8,689 bases of DNA from an uncultured Opitutaceae bacterium (GTDB lineage Bacteria; Verrucomicrobiota; Verrucomicrobiae; Opitutales; Opitutaceae): assembly GCA_946482625.1 (NCBI GenBank), contig CAMLSH010000143.1, positions 1 through 8,689 on the forward strand, read 5' to 3'. Shown here in pieces: positions 6,521 to 8,689 of the stretch. The notes beneath the pieces were generated by a model. The model saw only the letters and a list, made by a program, of their open reading frames with translations, was not told the DNA's origin and searched no databases. The position numbers were made by a program, and so were the translations under genes. Every line of letters starts with the position of its first letter. Positions within the stretch are counted from its first letter, which is position 1.

Positions 6521-7417
6521 TCAGATGTAATCGAGGAGGGACATTTTGAGGATTTTCGTCGCGGAGGAAAGCGCGGCTTCGTACGCGGTGGACGTCTGAC
6601 TGAGGCGGACGATCGTGGAAGCGAGATCGGCGTCGGCGTCTTTGGCAACGAGGGTCTCAATATTTTGCGCACGGGCATCCTGCTGCTTCTTGTTCACCTC
6701 GATGCGGAGCTCGATCGCGCCGTGTTCGCTGAGGGAGTTGACGAGGAGATTTTCCGAGGCTTCGAGCGAAGGCTGCACACCGGAAACGGTCGCGCTGCTG
6801 CCGCTGTCCAGTGCATCGCGCAGGGCGATGAGGTTGGTGATGAAATCCTGCATGCCGGTGTTCGTCGCGTTGGACGTGCCGGGGGCGATGCTGGAGTTTT
6901 CGGAGAGCTGCACGGTGCCTTGCGTGGTGTTGCCGGCGTAACTGACGCTGAGCAGATTGCCGGAGGCGTCGCGGTTGCTGTCGTCGTAAGGCTGCGTGGT
7001 GACCGCGGTGCCGGAGAACAGGTAATCGTTACGGAACTTCGTGTTGCCGATCTGCACGGCCTGCTCGATGAGCTGGTTCACTTCTTTCGCGTAAGCTTTG
7101 AACGCGTCCGGACTGGAGGCACCGGCGCCGAGGGTGACGAGCTCACCGGCGCGGTCGGAGATTTTCTTCATCTCGTTGATGCCGGCATACGAGGACTGCG
7201 AGATTTCGAGCGCGCGGGTGGCGTTGCTCTGAAACTGCACGATCTGGCGACGCTCTGTCTCGAGGCCAAGGATACGGCCGACGGCGGCGGGATCGTCTTC
7301 CGGCTGGAAGATGCGCTGGCCGGTGGCGGCCTGGGTCTGGAGCAATGCCTGGCGCTGGCTCAGTTTCGTGAGCTGGGTGAGGACGGCCTCGGAGGCGGAG
7401 TTGGTCGCGATGCGCAT
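6521..7417 (-). CDS. flgL: FlgL, hook-filament junction protein (HAP3)
   Basis: FlgL joins the FlgK ring to the flagellin filament outside the cell. This 298-residue protein has the normal family length. The N-terminus MRIATNSASEAVLTQLTKLS with QTQAATGQRIFQPEDDPAAV (27-46) is the FlgL form of the flagellin D0/D1 helix, where flagellins have SSG...SASDDPAG. A further mark is RNDYLFSGT (129-137), found in FlgL. The C-terminal helices LASTIVRLSQTSTAYEAALS (265-284) and KILKMSLLDYI complete the bundle. It follows flgK by 137 bases and precedes fliW by 60, as in many flagellar operons. The ATG at 7417 fits the family's MRI start; the mRNA before it (CTCCTCTTAAATCCC) has no Shine-Dalgarno and is the 3' arm of a possible long hairpin. 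Confidence 0.94.
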   Translation of the reverse strand: MRIATNSASEAVLTQLTKLSQRQALLQTQAATGQRIFQPEDDPAAVGRILGLETERRQIVQFQSNATRALEISQSSYAGINEMKKISDRAGELVTLGAGASSPDAFKAYAKEVNQLIEQAVQIGNTKFRNDYLFSGTAVTTQPYDDSNRDASGNLLSVSYAGNTTQGTVQLSENSSIAPGTSNATNTGMQDFITNLIALRDALDSGSSATVSGVQPSLEASENLLVNSLSEHGAIELRIEVNKKQQDARAQNIETLVAKDADADLASTIVRLSQTSTAYEAALSSATKILKMSLLDYI

Positions 7418-7422
7418 GGGAT

Positions 7423-7543
7423 TTAAGAGGAGTAAGAGGTGTAAGAAGTTTAAGAGGAGTAAGAGCGGAGTTTTTGGAAGGGTCGGTGTTCGGTGATGGA
7501 GGCTTACACCTCTTGCTGCGCTTCTTCGTCTTACTCTTCTTAA
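7423..7543 (-). promoter_or_regulatory. Possible long mRNA hairpin in the flgK-flgL gap, next to the flgL start
   Basis: AAGAGGTGTAAG (7434-7445) is the exact reverse complement of CTTACACCTCTT (7503-7514), a 12-bp stem. Outside it, TTAAGAGGAGTAAG (7423-7436) pairs with CTTACTCTTCTTAA (7530-7543) except at one base. In the mRNA the purine-rich arm comes first and the pyrimidine-rich arm ends only 5 bases before the flgL ATG. It could separate flgK and flgL expression, by termination, processing or control of flgL initiation. The two stems share three bases and the 5' arm has a long bulge, so real folding is uncertain. Confidence 0.5.
7424..7468. repeat. Five tandem 9-bp units (TAAGAGGAG-like)
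   Basis: The plus strand holds TAAGAGGAG (7424-7432), TAAGAGGTG (7433-7441), TAAGAAGTT (7442-7450), TAAGAGGAG (7451-7459) and TAAGAGCGG (7460-7468), with no gap. Units 1 and 4 are identical; a 17-base stretch (7422-7438) recurs at 7449-7465. The region is intergenic (flgK stop to flgL start) and strongly purine/pyrimidine-biased, unlike the GC-rich genes around it. Related AAGAGTAAGA-type sequence appears in opposite orientation at 7503-7543, so the whole gap may be a repeat element. Confidence 0.75.
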
Positions 7544-7554
7544 CTTAAACTAGC

Positions 7555-8689
7555 TCAGCCGATGCCGAGGCGGTTGACGATGGTGTCGAGGAGATCGTCG
7601 ATGACTTGGATGACGCGGGAGGATGCCTGGAACGCTCGCTGGTATTTCATCAGGTCGGTCATTTCTTCGTCCATAGAAACGCCGCTGACGCCATCGCGCT
7701 GACCGCGAACGAGCGTCTCGATGTTGGTCTGCTCAGTGACGCGGGCGTTAGTCGTCGCGAGCGTCTGGCCGAAGTTGGCGACGGTCGTGGCGTAATGCTG
7801 GCTGAAGCTGCCGTCGATATCATCGCCCCCGGAAATGGAGAACGTGGCGTTGGCGAGATTGGCGACGGCTTTCGCGATGTCGTTGTCGCCGGCGGCGCCA
7901 GCCGGCGTGGTGGCTTTGAGGGTCGAGGCGTTGACGCCGACGGCGAGACCGATGGTCCCGGCCGTGACGCCGGCGGGGTCGAAAAAGTTGCCACCAGAGG
8001 GTGAATACGCGGCGTTGACGGACGTGACGAGCTGGCTGGCGAGCGCGTCAAGGTTGTCGCGCAGTTCCTGCACGCCGGTGTCGCGTGCGATGATCGCGCC
8101 TTGGATGGAGCCGCCGGTGAGATCGAGCGCCGTCGAAGGACTGCCGCCCGAAACCGTCGCGCCACTGATAGAAAGCGGGCCGGTGACGGTGGCGAGGCTG
8201 ACAAGGACGACGGGATTACCGCCGGCGTCACGGGAAAGAATGTTGAGCTGACCGGAGCCGGCGGGATCGGGCTCGGTTTCGAAGGAGATTTTTGTCGCGA
8301 GTTCTTCGAGCTGGGCCTGGCGTTGGTCGCGAAGATCGACGGCGGTACCGGGGGCGTTGATTTCGAAGCGGCCGATCTGGGCGTTGAGCTCGGCGATGGA
8401 CGAGAGAATGCGGTTGGCGTCTGCGACGTCGTTGGCAGCCTGATACGTGAGATCGGCCTGAACCTCGGAGAGGCGGCTGTCGGTGATCTGGATGCGATCG
8501 GTGAGCACGCCGGTCTTCTGAATGAGCGTCTGCTTCTCGCCCGGATCGGTGGGACGCGCGGCGAAGCTCTGGAAGGCGTTGAAGAAATCGCTGAGCGATT
8601 CGGCGATGCCGGAGCCGGAACCCGCCGCACCCGAGGAGGCGGTTTCGCCGGCGCGGTCGATCGTCTGGCCGAGGCCGGCCTGGGCTTTT
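7555..8689 (-). CDS. flgK: FlgK, hook-filament junction protein (HAP1), N-terminus outside the window
   Basis: FlgK is the first junction protein on the flagellar hook. The 377 visible residues lack perhaps the first 80-100. The frame stays open to the right edge: the in-frame GTG at 8508 is internal, since the 60 codons before it encode the FlgK-typical ESLSDFFNAFQSFAARPTDP and then GEKQTLIQKTGVLTDRI. Later come IAELNAQIGRFE, RDQRQAQLEELATKI (the family's RDQRD/LL.eLs region), LASQLVTSVNAAYSPSGGNFF (full-length FlgK has this N...fF block) and the C-terminal EEMTDLMKYQRAFQASSRVI with DDLLDTIVNRLGIG, the D0 helix shared by rod and hook proteins. A Gly/Ser/Ala-rich insertion (about fragment residues 18-28) separates two N-terminal helices. 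It is upstream of flgL on the same strand and probably co-transcribed. Confidence 0.95.
   Translation of the reverse strand, partial: KAQAGLGQTIDRAGETASSGAAGSGSGIAESLSDFFNAFQSFAARPTDPGEKQTLIQKTGVLTDRIQITDSRLSEVQADLTYQAANDVADANRILSSIAELNAQIGRFEINAPGTAVDLRDQRQAQLEELATKISFETEPDPAGSGQLNILSRDAGGNPVVLVSLATVTGPLSISGATVSGGSPSTALDLTGGSIQGAIIARDTGVQELRDNLDALASQLVTSVNAAYSPSGGNFFDPAGVTAGTIGLAVGVNASTLKATTPAGAAGDNDIAKAVANLANATFSISGGDDIDGSFSQHYATTVANFGQTLATTNARVTEQTNIETLVRGQRDGVSGVSMDEEMTDLMKYQRAFQASSRVIQVIDDLLDTIVNRLGIG

Noticed and set aside
6011..7426. 471-codon open frame on the plus strand
   Set aside because: It is antisense to fliW and flgL, whose conserved motifs and ends are clear. Its Gly/Arg/Asp-rich sequence has no domain and is explained by high GC.
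7659..8630. 323-codon open frame on the minus strand within flgK
   Set aside because: It is an alternate frame of flgK, full of Pro/Ser/Arg with no motif, while the FlgK frame has all expected blocks.
4790..8689. Defence system, prophage or integrated element
   Set aside because: No integrase, transposase, phage structural gene, nuclease or attachment-like repeat is visible; the genes are ordinary flagellar functions.

Overview
The window is high-GC bacterial DNA from a flagellated organism. It carries six complete protein genes and a seventh cut by the right edge, with short intergenic gaps (the largest is 248 bases). There are no rRNA, tRNA or CRISPR features and no transposase. The flagellar gene order with FliW and CsrA, the extracellular CE7-type esterase, the GTAG-headed REP-like repeats and the absence of Shine-Dalgarno sequences together make me suspect a free-living Verrucomicrobiota/Opitutaceae-like bacterium. 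That assignment is an inference and no marker gene here proves it.

Left part (1-3182). A minus-strand HDOD-domain regulator (38-895) lies downstream of a minus-strand gene for an unrecognised 663-residue protein (1054-3045). That protein has an N-terminal DUF4177-like domain, three diverged copies of an approximately 85-residue module resembling a helix-turn-helix plus a beta-hairpin wing, a long Ala/Glu/Arg helix, low-complexity linkers and a basic tail. A hairpin just after its stop codon may end its transcript. Its start faces the start of the next gene across a 137-base divergent region containing repeated GGCAA/TTGCC motifs.

Centre (3183-4789). A plus-strand secreted esterase of the acetylxylan esterase / cephalosporin-C deacetylase family (CE7) has a visible Ser-Asp-His triad. 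It converges with the flagellar genes. The 248-base gap between the two 3' ends holds a pair of GTAG-headed palindromes in inverted orientation, the layout of a REP doublet (REPIN/BIME).

Right part (4790-8689). Five minus-strand genes are arranged flgK (partial), flgL, fliW, csrA and a short flagellin. FlgK and FlgL are the hook-filament junction proteins. FliW, CsrA and flagellin are the three parts of the known flagellin-homeostasis partner switch, in which FliW is held either by flagellin or by CsrA, and free CsrA represses flagellin translation. All three lie together, with flagellin last and only 28 bases after csrA. The flagellin mRNA has no GGA (the CsrA core motif) for 300 bases around its start, so the usual target site is missing. 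The flgK-flgL gap holds a five-unit 9-bp tandem repeat that can pair with an upstream sequence into a long mRNA hairpin directly before the flgL start. None of the seven start codons in the window has a recognisable Shine-Dalgarno sequence.
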